Shown here in pieces: positions 1 through 7,674 of a stretch of DNA of 20,224 nt (the stretch's first letter is position 1; each line of letters opens with the position of its first letter). The notes beneath the pieces are model-generated. The model saw nothing but the letters and a program-made list of their open reading frames with translations. It made no database searches and was not told where the DNA came from. Source of the stretch: JBFGCA01 sp041567315 (lineage in GTDB: Bacteria; Acidobacteriota; Thermoanaerobaculia; Multivoradales; JAHEKO01). The position numbers were made by a program, and so were the translations under genes. The stretch lies in contig JBFGCA010000090.1 of assembly GCA_041567315.1 (NCBI GenBank), positions 1 to 20,224 of the forward strand, written 5' to 3'.

Positions 1-2
1 GC

Positions 3-1232
3 GCCCTCGAGGCGCTGGCCATCCACGGCGAGATCGACGACCGCTGGGGCACCGTGCAGGCCCTCGAGGTGCTGGCGCGGGTCGCCGCGACGACCGGCGG
101 GCCCGGCCCGGCGGTGCGGCTGGTGGGCGCGGCGGCGCGGCTGCGCGACGCCATCGGCGCCCCGCTGCTCAAGCCGGAGCAGGAGGAGCTCGACCTGCTG
201 CTCGAGACGCTGCGCGCCGAGCTGGGTCCCGAGCCGTTCGGGTCGGCCTGGCGGGCGGGTCGGGAGACCAGCCTCGCGGAGGTCCTCTGTCTGGCGGCGG
301 GGCTCGCCGCCGAGTCGGAGGCACCGCCGGCGCCGGCGCCCGTCGCCGGCGGCGAGGTCGCCCCCCGGCTCGAGGTCCACGCCCTCGGCCCGCTCCGCAT
401 CCTGCTCGACGGCCGGCCGGCGGCCGGCAACGGGTGGGAGGCGGTCCGCCCCCGCGAGCTGCTGGTCCACCTGCTCTGTCATCCCGAAGGCTGCACCCGC
501 GAGCAGATCGGGCTGTCTTTCTGGCCCGAGGCCTCGCCGGCGCAGCTCCGCAACACCTTCCACGTCACCCTCCACCGGCTGCGCCGGGCGCTGGGCCACA
601 GCGACTGGATCGTCGCCGACGGCGGCCGCTACCGGCTCAACCCGGCCCTCGACTGCGAGTTCGACGCCGCCCGCTTCGAGACCGAGGCCGGGGCGGTGCT
701 GGCGGTGGCGGCGCCCGGCGAGGCCGAGCTCGACCGGCTGGCGGCGGCGCTCGAGCTCTATCGCGGCGACTTCCTCCAGAACGAGCCGATGGGCGACTGG
801 CTGCTCCCCCACCGCGAGCGGCTGCAGCGGCTCTGCCTGCAGGGACTCGAGGTTCTCGGCGAGGCCCGCATGGCCGCCGGCCGCTGGGCGGAGGCGGCCG
901 CGCTGTGGCACCGGCTGCTGGGGCTCGAGGACCTCGATGAAGCCGTCTATCAGCGGTTGATGCTGTGTCACGCGCGGCTCGGCCAGCGCCGGCGGGTGCT
1001 CGAGGTCTTCGAGAGTCTGCGGCAGCTGCTCCAGGACGAGCTGGGCGCCGAGCCCGAGGCCGCCACCGTGGCGCTCTGCCGGCGGCTGACGCGACCCGCC
1101 ACGGCGCCGGACCGCGGTGGACGGCCGCCGCGTTTCAGGAAGTCGGGGCGGCGGCCGGGGCGGGCCGCCCAGCTCCACTTCTCACCAGCCCGCTGCGGTG
1201 CGGGACCCGACGCGGCCCTGGAAAGCCCGTAA
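3..1232 (+). CDS. SARP/BTAD-type transcriptional regulator, C-terminal part (5' truncated by window edge)
   Basis: The frame is open from the left edge, so the N-terminus is missing. Residue numbers count from the GTG at 54. Residues 1-85 look like the helical TPR-like tail that follows the ATPase in large AfsR/LuxR-type regulators (GAAARLRDAIGAPLL, then an AWRAGR motif). A Pro/Ala-rich linker follows (90-100). Residues 105-200 match an OmpR-type winged helix (LGPLRILLDG, then FWPEASPAQLRNTFHVTLHRLRRALG and GGRYRLN). Residues 200-347 match the bacterial transcriptional activator domain (ALELYRGDFL, WLLPHRERLQRL, then a QRLMLCHARLGQRRRVLEVF helix pair). It probably activates nearby genes in response to a signal sensed by the missing N-terminal part. 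The DNA-binding unit at the C-terminus is the reverse of classical SARPs. The last ~45 residues are low-complexity Arg/Gly/Pro and may be read-through past an ancestral stop. Family call is firm; target and ligand are unknown. Confidence 0.85.
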   Translation, partial: ALEALAIHGEIDDRWGTVQALEVLARVAATTGGPGPAVRLVGAAARLRDAIGAPLLKPEQEELDLLLETLRAELGPEPFGSAWRAGRETSLAEVLCLAAGLAAESEAPPAPAPVAGGEVAPRLEVHALGPLRILLDGRPAAGNGWEAVRPRELLVHLLCHPEGCTREQIGLSFWPEASPAQLRNTFHVTLHRLRRALGHSDWIVADGGRYRLNPALDCEFDAARFETEAGAVLAVAAPGEAELDRLAAALELYRGDFLQNEPMGDWLLPHRERLQRLCLQGLEVLGEARMAAGRWAEAAALWHRLLGLEDLDEAVYQRLMLCHARLGQRRRVLEVFESLRQLLQDELGAEPEAATVALCRRLTRPATAPDRGGRPPRFRKSGRRPGRAAQLHFSPARCGAGPDAALESP

Positions 1233-1242
1233 GCGGGCCTTC
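1221..1242 (+). terminator. Hairpin over the stop codon of the SARP-type gene
   Basis: Arms GAAAGCCCG (1221-1229) and CGGGCCTTC (1234-1242) pair over nine positions with one A-C mismatch. The TAAG loop contains the TAA stop (1230-1232). There is no T-run afterwards, so intrinsic termination is only possible, not demonstrated. Confidence 0.35.
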
Positions 1243-1371
1243 TGGACCCCGCTCTTCCCGTACAGCATCCGGTAAGCGGCCGTCGGGCACTCTTTGCGCG
1301 CCGGCGGAGAGACCCTCCCCGGCCCAAACGGCGAGGCAGTCGAGACTCGCCCCGTGCCAAGGAGGCAAACC

Positions 1372-2046
1372 ATGAACGCCAACCACTCGCAAACCGAGCA
1401 CCCGCAACCGGGCCGGGCTGCATCGAGCGGTCCGAGTCTCCGCACCCTCGCCGCTCTCGTGGCGGGCGCCCTTTTCGGCGGCGCCGTGATCGCGGCCTAC
1501 AGCCCGACGATCCAAGCCAGGAGCCGGCTCGCCGCCACCGATCAGGCCGAGCGCGGCCGCTACCTGGTTACGATCGGCGGCTGCCACGACTGCCACACCC
1601 CCTGGAAGCTGGGCGAGCACGGGCCCGAGCCCGACATGTCGCGCGCCCTTTCGGGCCACCCGGAGGAGGTGGTCATGACGCCGGCGCCGGTCCTCGGCGA
1701 CGGGCCCTGGGGATGGGCCGGGGCAGGGACCAACACCGCCTTCGCCGGACCCTGGGGGGTGAGCTTCGCCGCCAACCTGACGCCCGACGAGAACACCGGC
1801 ACCGGCATCTGGACCGAGGACATCTTCATCAACACGATCCGCAACGGCCGGCACTGGGGGGTGGCGCGGCCGCTGCTGCCGCCGATGCCGTGGGAGAACT
1901 ACCGCCAGATGACCGACGAGGACCTCAAGGCGGTGTTCGCCTATCTGCGGACCCTGCAGCCGATCCGCAACCAGGTGCCCCAGCCCGTCGAGCCGCCGGC
2001 GATGATGGCCGCCGCCCCGCCGGCCAAAGAGCGCGGCGCCGCCTAG
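1372..2046 (+). CDS. Membrane-anchored monoheme cytochrome c
   Basis: 224 aa. The ATG at 1372 is fixed by a strong ribosome site, AAGGAGG at 1359-1365, six bases upstream. Residues 25-43 form one hydrophobic segment, an uncleaved anchor or signal, putting the rest in the periplasm. The heme-binding CHDCH is at 71-75. A conserved block FAANLTPDENTGTGIW (132-147) and an MPWENYRQM stretch follow; Met172 is the likely sixth heme ligand, and the YLRTLQPI helix (191-198) closes the fold. The protein ends in an Ala/Pro-rich tail. These features fit small class I-like cytochromes c that accept electrons from periplasmic dehydrogenases, but no dehydrogenase lies beside it. It stands alone between a regulator and a convergent operon. 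The redox partner cannot be told from the sequence. Confidence 0.88.
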   Translation: MNANHSQTEHPQPGRAASSGPSLRTLAALVAGALFGGAVIAAYSPTIQARSRLAATDQAERGRYLVTIGGCHDCHTPWKLGEHGPEPDMSRALSGHPEEVVMTPAPVLGDGPWGWAGAGTNTAFAGPWGVSFAANLTPDENTGTGIWTEDIFINTIRNGRHWGVARPLLPPMPWENYRQMTDEDLKAVFAYLRTLQPIRNQVPQPVEPPAMMAAAPPAKERGAA

Positions 2047-2117
2047 AGCGAGCGCCTGATCGATTCCCGGTCCCCCGGCCCCCGGGTCGGCCACACCACC
2101 CGGCCAGGGACCGGTAC

Positions 2118-2151
2118 GAGGCGCCGCGGCCCGCGAGGGCTGCGGCGCCTC
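2118..2151. terminator. Strong hairpin with GCGA tetraloop between convergent genes
   Basis: Arms GAGGCGCCGCGGCCC (2118-2132) and GGGCTGCGGCGCCTC (2137-2151) pair over 15 positions, with one G-T wobble as the only imperfection. They close on GCGA, a stable GNRA tetraloop (on the other strand the loop reads TCGC). It lies between the cytochrome stop (2046) and the M14 peptidase stop (2185), so it probably ends transcription from both sides. The downstream CCTTCTCTC is only moderately T-rich. Confidence 0.7.
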
Positions 2152-2184
2152 CCTTCTCTCGAGGCCCCAGGGCTAGTGGCCTGG

Positions 2185-4656
2185 CTAGGGCACCACGCTC
2201 GACCAGGCCGAGAGGTCCCCGGACTCGAAATCGTCGGCGAAGATCGGGGCCGGCCGCGCGCAGCCGGGGCTGCCGCCGGCCAGGACGACGTCGTCCAGGT
2301 GCCAGCCGTCGCCGGTCACCGAGACGTCGGTCTCGAGCCGGAAGCGCAGGCGGACCTCGCCCTGGCCGTCGAGCTGCGACAGCGCCACCTCTTCGGCGGT
2401 CCAGGTCGTCTGATTCCAGCCGTTGAAGGCGCGCACGGTGGACCAGGTGCCGCCGCCGTCGGTCGAGGTCTCGAGGTAGCCGAAATCGTACCCCGGCTCC
2501 AGGTCGTAGATGTGCCAGAAGCCCAGCGTCGTTCCCGACACCGCCGAGAGATCGAACGGCGGCGAAACGAGGGCGTCGTCCCGCAGGTTCGAGTAGTTGC
2601 CGCCGGGGCTGTCGGTCCACGAGTGCGACGGGCTGTGTGAGCTTTCGTCGGTGATCGCCCACGGCGAGTCCGCCGCCCAGCCCTGGTTGCCGGACTCGAC
2701 GTCGTCGGCGAAGACCGCGCAGATCGGGTCGAGATCGAAGTCCACCCGCACGGTCTGCGAGGCCACCGCCTCGACCCCGTCGACGCTGGCCGGCGCGTAG
2801 TCCTCGGCGGTCGCAGTGACCGTGTAGGAGCCGGGCGGCACCATCAGGCTGTAGTAGCCCGTGGCCGGATCGGTCACCGTCGAGAACACCGCCGCGGTGA
2901 CGGTGGCCGCCAGCGGCAGGCCGCTCCCCGACTCCCGCACGAAGCCGTCGATGATCGGCGCCGTGGCGGGGTCGAGCACCCAGAAGAAGACCGCGCTGGG
3001 GGCGCCGCGATTGCCGTCGGCGTCCTCGCCTTCGACAAAGGCCGTGTGTCGGCCATCGGCCAGTCCGGCGGTGTCGAGCGTGGCTGCGACCGGCTCCGCC
3101 GGCTGGTCGAAGGCGCCGTCGGCGGGGTCCATCGCCAGCGGCGAGGCGGCCGACCAGGGGGGCTCGTCGACGGTCGCCCGGGCGGCGGCCACCGGCTGGA
3201 CCGGCTCGCTGCCGTTGGAGTTCTCGTAACGGGTGTCGTCGATCACGGCGCCGAGCAGGACCGGCTGGCCGGGCTGCGCCACCAGCGGGCTCGCGGTCAG
3301 CGCCAGCGCGTCCGGCCCGGCCGCCGTCAGGTAGGGCGTGCGCGCCACCTTGGCGGCGTAGGTCAGCGAGCGCAGATTGTCGGGCAGGATGACGTCCTCA
3401 AAGGTGACGCAGTCCTGGAAGAAGCTGGTCCCCAGCTCGTAGGTGTAGGCCGCCAGGCCGAGGTCACCGTAGGCAAAATCGTCGGTGGTGCCGTCGGTCG
3501 GGTAGAGCCCGATCGCCTGCTCGGGGTAGTAGCCGTTGAAGTAGGCCAGCTTGCGGCCCAGGGTCTGGAGCGCCGTGGAGTTGGGCGGCGGATCGGTGGT
3601 GTAGCCCCAAGGCCACAGCATCAGCTCGCTGAAGCTGTGGACGTCGAGAAAGACCCCGGTGGCGTCCGGCGGTGCCGGGTCGCCCGGATCGTCGCCCCGC
3701 TGGTCGGGGAACTCGGCGCGGACGTAGTCCTGAACGGCCTGGGTCTCGGGCTCCGAGGCGGGGCTGGGACCGCGGTAGGTCTCGGCGCACTCGAAACCGC
3801 TCGAGCCCCCGCAGCAGCCCCACAGGAACTCGAAGTTGCGGTTGAGATCGGCGCCCCGGCTCGAGGTGTCCGAGCAGTAGTCGTTGTCGGTGTTCTTGCG
3901 CCACCATTCGCCCTGCTCCGCCCACTTGCGGCCGTCGGGGTTGGCCTGCAGCAGCAGATGGACCTCGTGGTGGTCGAGCAGCCAGGTCGGGTCGGGCTCG
4001 CTGCCGTGGGCGCCGACCAGCAGCTCGGCGAAGCGGGTGACCAGCTCGGCCGGGGTGTACTCGCGGGCGTGGACCGAGGCCATCACGAACAGCTTGGGCT
4101 TGGGCCCGGGCAGCGCCGCATTGGTGAGCCTGAGCACCATCAGGTCGTAGCCCTCGCTGGGGTCGACGGTCTTCTCCCAGGAGTCGCCGGCGTCGATCCA
4201 GGTGGCGAGGTCGGGCCGCGCCGCGGCCAGGGCCGCCGCCGAGGCGAAGGTCTCCTCCACCGTGCGGTAGCACGGATAGCCGGGGATCCCGGCGACCTGC
4301 CCGGGGAGCGCCCGGCGCGGCCGGGTGAGCTTGGCCGTGAGGTCGCGGTCGACCTCGACCGTGAACCCGAGATCCAGCAACAGCCGGTAGCCCGCGAGGT
4401 CGACGCCGACCACCAGATAGCCCGCCTCGTACCGCACCTCCCAGGGCTCGATCTCGGCCGCCAGGCGCGCCACCTGCGAGCGCTCCTCGAACCAGGCGCG
4501 CACCACCCACGGCCCGTCGCCGGCCGGCGGCTGCCCGCCGACCGCCGGCGCGGCGAGCGCGGCGGGTCGGTCGGCGGCCCACGCCGCCCCGCCTGGCACC
4601 AGCCAGGCGAAGAGCAGGACGGCGGCGAAGGCGGCCGCGGCGACGGGACGTCTCAC
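2185..4656 (-). CDS. Secreted M14-family zinc carboxypeptidase with C-terminal accessory domains
   Basis: 823 aa from the GTG at 4656, which overlaps the preceding stop by one base (TAGTG). This start places a signal peptide at 4-27 with a likely AWA|AD cleavage site. The M14 domain covers about 120-440: zinc ligands H196 and E199 (HARE), NPDG at 239-242, the substrate-binding pair N272-R273 in DLNRNF, third zinc ligand H340 (DVHSFSELMLWPWG) and catalytic E407 (YTYELG). All key residues are present, so an active exo- or endo-acting peptidase is expected. Next come a beta-sandwich (450-560), a carboxypeptidase-regulatory-like fold (about 565-640, TDPATGYYSLMVPPGSYTV) and a jelly-roll/MAM-like domain (648-793) opening with FADDVESGNQGW. 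The final residues 806-818, FADDFESGDLSAW, form a tag shared with the upstream gene. It is the second gene of a secreted two-gene operon. Catalytic type is firm; substrate is unknown. Confidence 0.92.
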   Translation of the reverse strand: MRRPVAAAAFAAVLLFAWLVPGGAAWAADRPAALAAPAVGGQPPAGDGPWVVRAWFEERSQVARLAAEIEPWEVRYEAGYLVVGVDLAGYRLLLDLGFTVEVDRDLTAKLTRPRRALPGQVAGIPGYPCYRTVEETFASAAALAAARPDLATWIDAGDSWEKTVDPSEGYDLMVLRLTNAALPGPKPKLFVMASVHAREYTPAELVTRFAELLVGAHGSEPDPTWLLDHHEVHLLLQANPDGRKWAEQGEWWRKNTDNDYCSDTSSRGADLNRNFEFLWGCCGGSSGFECAETYRGPSPASEPETQAVQDYVRAEFPDQRGDDPGDPAPPDATGVFLDVHSFSELMLWPWGYTTDPPPNSTALQTLGRKLAYFNGYYPEQAIGLYPTDGTTDDFAYGDLGLAAYTYELGTSFFQDCVTFEDVILPDNLRSLTYAAKVARTPYLTAAGPDALALTASPLVAQPGQPVLLGAVIDDTRYENSNGSEPVQPVAAARATVDEPPWSAASPLAMDPADGAFDQPAEPVAATLDTAGLADGRHTAFVEGEDADGNRGAPSAVFFWVLDPATAPIIDGFVRESGSGLPLAATVTAAVFSTVTDPATGYYSLMVPPGSYTVTATAEDYAPASVDGVEAVASQTVRVDFDLDPICAVFADDVESGNQGWAADSPWAITDESSHSPSHSWTDSPGGNYSNLRDDALVSPPFDLSAVSGTTLGFWHIYDLEPGYDFGYLETSTDGGGTWSTVRAFNGWNQTTWTAEEVALSQLDGQGEVRLRFRLETDVSVTGDGWHLDDVVLAGGSPGCARPAPIFADDFESGDLSAWSSVVP

Positions 4657-7448
4657 TAGGGCACCGCCGCGGTCCAGGCCGACAGGTCGCCGGACTCGAA
4701 GCCGTCGGCGAAGATGACCGAGTTCTCCAGGCAGGACTGCACCTCGACGTCGTCGACGTACCAGCCCTCGCGGCTCACCGAGCTGTCGGTGGCGAGGCGG
4801 AAGCGGAACAGGGCGGTCTGGCCGGCGAAGGCGTCGAGATCGACGATCGACTGGAGCCAGTCCTGGGGGTCGCCGCACCAGGCGTTCTCACCGGCGATCG
4901 GATTGCCGCAGCAGCCGCTGACCTCGCCGTCGTAGGGATCGGTCAGCAGCTCGGCCTCGAGGCGCTGCCAGCTCGCCCCTTCGTCGGTCGAGATCTCGAT
5001 CACCGCCCCGTCGTAGCAGCCCCCGCCGCTGTCCTCGATCTCCTGCCAGTTCCAGAACTGCAGAGTCAGCGGCGCCTCGCCGAGCGGCAGGGCGACGGCC
5101 GGCGAGACCAGGTACTGGTCGGTCACGACCCCGACGTCCTGGGCGTAGAAGGCGCTCGCCCCGCTGTGGGTGCGGGTCCCGGAGAGGGTCCAGGTGTCGC
5201 CGGTCCCGGAGTGGGTCCAGCCGGGGGCGCCGCTCTCCAGGTCGTCGAAGAAGACCTGCCGCGGCGGCGAGCCAAAGGTGCAGTCGCCCGGCAGCGGCTC
5301 GGTGATGAAGTCGAAGGTCGCCGAGTCGGCGCCGGTGCCGCAGGCGTTGACCGCCCGCACCCGCCAGAAGTGCTGGGTGTTGGTTTCGAGATCGGCCGCC
5401 GGCGAGTAGGTGGTCTGGGCGATCCCGGCGGCGGCGTCGACCACGTTGCCGAAGCCGGCATCGGTGGCGATCTCGATCGCGTAGGTCGCCGCCTGTGCTG
5501 CCGCGCTCCACTCGAACAGCGGCCGCGCCGGCTGGTTGACGGCGCCGTCGGGCGGCGCCAGGAGCTGCGGCGCGGCCGGTAGCTGGTCGAACAGAGCGAG
5601 CCCGACCGTGACCTCGTGAGTGGCCGACGGAGCCGTGCCGGTGACCACCAGATCGTAGCTGCCGGCGGCCGCCCCGCCGGTGCCCGAGACCGTCATCACG
5701 CTCGTGCCCGGCGGCGTCACAGGGTTGAGGCTGAAGACCACCGAGGTGCCCGCCGGGTGGCCGGCGGCGGACAGCGTCACCGGCTCGTCAAAGCCCTGGA
5801 ACTGGAGCACGTCGATCGTATAGGCGGCGTCGCCCGGGGCACAGACGTCCTGCGCCGCCGGATCGGCCAGCAGCAGGAAGTCGTTGCTCACCGGCTGGCG
5901 CTCGAACCAGACGTCGGGGTCGTTGTGCCCGTTCTGCAGGTTGCGGTCGTCGGCCCACTGCAGCAGCGCGAAGCCGGTCTCCTGGGCGATCTGGTCGTAG
6001 TCGCCGTGGTAACAGGTGGCGAGATTCGGGTCCAGAAAGATCGGCGTCGAGACGTCGCTCACCCGCTCGTTGGCCAGCCAGGTGGCGCCGCCGTCGGGGG
6101 AGACCGACTTGAAGGTGTCCTGCATCGCGTTGGCGAGGTCCAGCCGGCGGTCGTACCAGGTCGAGACCAGGATGTTCTCGGCCCCGACGCTCAGGGTCGG
6201 GTAGTACTGGTCGTTGAGACCACCGTCGTCGTTGAGCAGCAGCTCGGGGCCCCACGTGGCGCCGCCGTCGGTCGACTTGCGGTAGTAGACGTTGACCACG
6301 TCGCCTACGTTCCAGCCGTCGGGGTCGTAGCTGTAGACCGCGTGCAGCGCGCCGTCCGGACCGACCACCAGCTGCGGCGAGGGGAGATAGCGGATGTTCT
6401 CGTTGAGGGCCGGCCGGCCGCAGGCCGCCGAGGCGCCGGCGTCGCTCGGGTGCTGGACGCCGGTGACCGGGTTGGTGACCAGCCCCCAGGTGGCGCCGCC
6501 GTCGGTCGAGCGGGAGATCTCGATGTCCATGGTGGTGTTGCCGCTCGGCACCCAGGGGTTCCAGCGCACCCACCCGGCGTAGACCACGCCGCCCGGGCCC
6601 ACCACCGGCCAGGCGCCCTGGACGTCGACCCCGGCGCCGGAGAGCGCCACCTGGCTCGACCAGGTGGCGCCGGCGTCCGAGGAGTGCGTCTCGAAGATGC
6701 TCGCGCCGGCGCCGAAATCCGTCCACACCATGTAGAGCCGCCCGAAGAACGGGCTGCCCGGATCGTTGTCGACCGCCATCAGCTCCTTGTCGTCGCTGCC
6801 CGAGGCGGCCTGGGCGACGAAGGTGAAGGTCAGACAGTCGTCGTCCGAGCGCCACACCCCCAACCCGCCCTGGCGCAGGGCGGCGAAGTAGAACTTGCCG
6901 TCGCTCCTCCGCCACACCACGCTGGGGTCGCCGCCGCTGCCGCTGGGCAGGGCGCCGCGGTCCTCCCAGGTCGCGCCGCCGTCGGTCGAGCGGCTGAAGC
7001 CGGTGAAGCTGCCCTCGACGAAGCCCGAGTGCGAATCGTTGTAGCCCGAGCACAGCGTGCCGGTCACCTCGTTGCGGACGATCGAGGTCTCGCTCTGGGT
7101 CGTGGAGGTGCTCTGGTCGTCGCCCGTCGAGTCGTTGACCTGGACGTCGGCGATCAGCTCTCCCTCTGCCGGCACGGGCTCCAGGGCCACCTCCTGGGGG
7201 ACCCGGCCCAGCTCGTCGGCGCGACCGCAGGCCAGCAGCAGTTGGAGCAGCAGCCCGTCCATCTTGCCGCGCACCTTGGCGTCGTCGAGCAGGGCGCATT
7301 CGGCCGGCCCGGCGCGCCAGCCCGAAGCGGACTTCTCCGCCGCCGGCGGCGCCGCCGGTCGGAACGCCGCCAGCAACGGCATCAGAAACAGAAGCGCCAG
7401 CGGCACGCGGGCGCGCGATCGGTGGTGACCGTGAAGAGGTCGGCTCAT
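4656..7448 (-). CDS. Secreted Asp-box (BNR/sialidase-fold) repeat protein with FnIII-like and jelly-roll domains
   Basis: 930 aa from the ATG at 7448, chosen because a full Shine-Dalgarno AGGAGGTG (7462-7455) precedes it. Residues 11-29 are a signal segment. A beta-propeller spans about 120-520 and carries Asp-boxes (SxDxGxxW) at 154-161, 256-263, 314-321, 392-399 and 450-457, with a degenerate one near 201-208. Asp-boxes are structural, so sialidase activity is not shown; I do not see a clear catalytic arginine triad. A beta-sandwich (about 535-620), an FnIII-like domain (about 624-715, ending near FWRVRAVNACG) and a jelly-roll domain (733-903, opening with FFDDLESGAPGW and closing with GWYVDDVEV) follow. 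The tag FADGFESGDLSAW is at 913-925. The downstream M14 peptidase shares the last two modules, suggesting a common surface destination. Possible roles are glycan binding or hydrolysis. Confidence 0.85.
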   Translation of the reverse strand: MSRPLHGHHRSRARVPLALLFLMPLLAAFRPAAPPAAEKSASGWRAGPAECALLDDAKVRGKMDGLLLQLLLACGRADELGRVPQEVALEPVPAEGELIADVQVNDSTGDDQSTSTTQSETSIVRNEVTGTLCSGYNDSHSGFVEGSFTGFSRSTDGGATWEDRGALPSGSGGDPSVVWRRSDGKFYFAALRQGGLGVWRSDDDCLTFTFVAQAASGSDDKELMAVDNDPGSPFFGRLYMVWTDFGAGASIFETHSSDAGATWSSQVALSGAGVDVQGAWPVVGPGGVVYAGWVRWNPWVPSGNTTMDIEISRSTDGGATWGLVTNPVTGVQHPSDAGASAACGRPALNENIRYLPSPQLVVGPDGALHAVYSYDPDGWNVGDVVNVYYRKSTDGGATWGPELLLNDDGGLNDQYYPTLSVGAENILVSTWYDRRLDLANAMQDTFKSVSPDGGATWLANERVSDVSTPIFLDPNLATCYHGDYDQIAQETGFALLQWADDRNLQNGHNDPDVWFERQPVSNDFLLLADPAAQDVCAPGDAAYTIDVLQFQGFDEPVTLSAAGHPAGTSVVFSLNPVTPPGTSVMTVSGTGGAAAGSYDLVVTGTAPSATHEVTVGLALFDQLPAAPQLLAPPDGAVNQPARPLFEWSAAAQAATYAIEIATDAGFGNVVDAAAGIAQTTYSPAADLETNTQHFWRVRAVNACGTGADSATFDFITEPLPGDCTFGSPPRQVFFDDLESGAPGWTHSGTGDTWTLSGTRTHSGASAFYAQDVGVVTDQYLVSPAVALPLGEAPLTLQFWNWQEIEDSGGGCYDGAVIEISTDEGASWQRLEAELLTDPYDGEVSGCCGNPIAGENAWCGDPQDWLQSIVDLDAFAGQTALFRFRLATDSSVSREGWYVDDVEVQSCLENSVIFADGFESGDLSAWTAAVP
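6082..6989 (-). repeat. Dispersed DNA repeats encoding Asp-boxes
   Basis: The plus-strand 20-mer GTGGCGCCGCCGTCGGTCGA occurs exactly at 6256-6275 and 6490-6509. It recurs with one change at 6970-6989 and as diverged copies at 6082-6101 and 6664-6683. Each encodes the DGGATW core on the minus strand. Similarity at the nucleotide level suggests recent or homogenised propeller-blade duplication. Confidence 0.75.
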
Positions 7449-7460
7449 CCTCCACACCTC

Positions 7461-7520
7461 CTGTCGGCAGACTCCACGTCGGTGGAAGCCTGACTGTCGG
7501 CCGATGACAGACCGATGACA
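7461..7520. promoter_or_regulatory. Phased direct repeats upstream of the Asp-box gene
   Basis: CCGATGACA occurs at 7501-7509 and again at 7512-7520, exactly 11 bp apart (about one helical turn). CTGTCGGC occurs at 7461-7468 and 7494-7501, 33 bp apart (about three turns). The first CTGTCGGC copy touches the Shine-Dalgarno of the Asp-box gene. This spacing is typical of sites for a regulator binding one face of DNA. The regulator is unknown; the SARP-type protein at the left edge is one candidate, because SARPs bind direct repeats of about 11 bp period. Confidence 0.45.
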
Positions 7521-7524
7521 ACAC

Positions 7525-7558
7525 CCCACCGGGCGGGGTCCGCCCGCCCCGGGGTGGG
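7525..7558. other. GC-rich inverted repeat in the divergent intergenic region
   Basis: Inner arms GGGCGG (7531-7536) and CCGCCC (7540-7545) and outer arms CCCACC (7525-7530) and GGTGGG (7553-7558) can form a nested hairpin with a seven-base asymmetric bulge. It lies between the two divergent genes and could insulate them or be an operator. Base composition alone could produce part of this. Confidence 0.35.
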
Positions 7559-7602
7559 CGCTCGGACGATCGGCCCGCCGCCGGCCGGCCGGCGCCGGCG
7601 GC

Positions 7603-7608
7603 TATACT
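7603..7608 (+). promoter_or_regulatory. Candidate -10 box for the MbtH-like gene
   Basis: TATACT stands out as the only AT-rich hexamer in a long GC tract and lies 66 bases before the ATG at 7675. No convincing -35 is visible at normal spacing. It would give a leader of about 60 nt. Confidence 0.4.
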
Positions 7609-7674
7609 CGGCACATCGCCAGCGCAGTGCACGGGGTCCTCGGGGACCTCGCCAATCCGGAGGAGGGACGGACA

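Noticed and set aside
1330..1351. Six-base hairpin GGCGAG/CTCGCC in the leader of the first cytochrome
   Set aside because: Ten-base loop and short GC stem are expected by chance here; there is no riboswitch-like structure.
3046..4659. Plus-strand open frame of 537 codons opposite the M14 peptidase
   Set aside because: Shadow of the minus-strand gene: low-complexity Val/Gly/Arg product, no ribosome site, no domain, while the opposite strand carries a complete catalytic set.
4657..4878. N-terminal extension of the M14 frame to 4878
   Set aside because: It lies inside the upstream gene and gives an Arg-rich stretch; the GTG at 4656 leads directly into a signal peptide.
4656..7448. Calling the Asp-box protein a true sialidase
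   Set aside because: Asp-boxes are structural and shared by many propellers; I could not identify the arginine triad and nucleophile tyrosine with confidence.
5616..7493. Plus-strand open frame of 625 codons opposite the Asp-box protein
   Set aside because: Repetitive Ala/Val/Gly/Arg product mirroring the opposite codon bias; the minus strand has signal peptide, Asp-boxes and Shine-Dalgarno.
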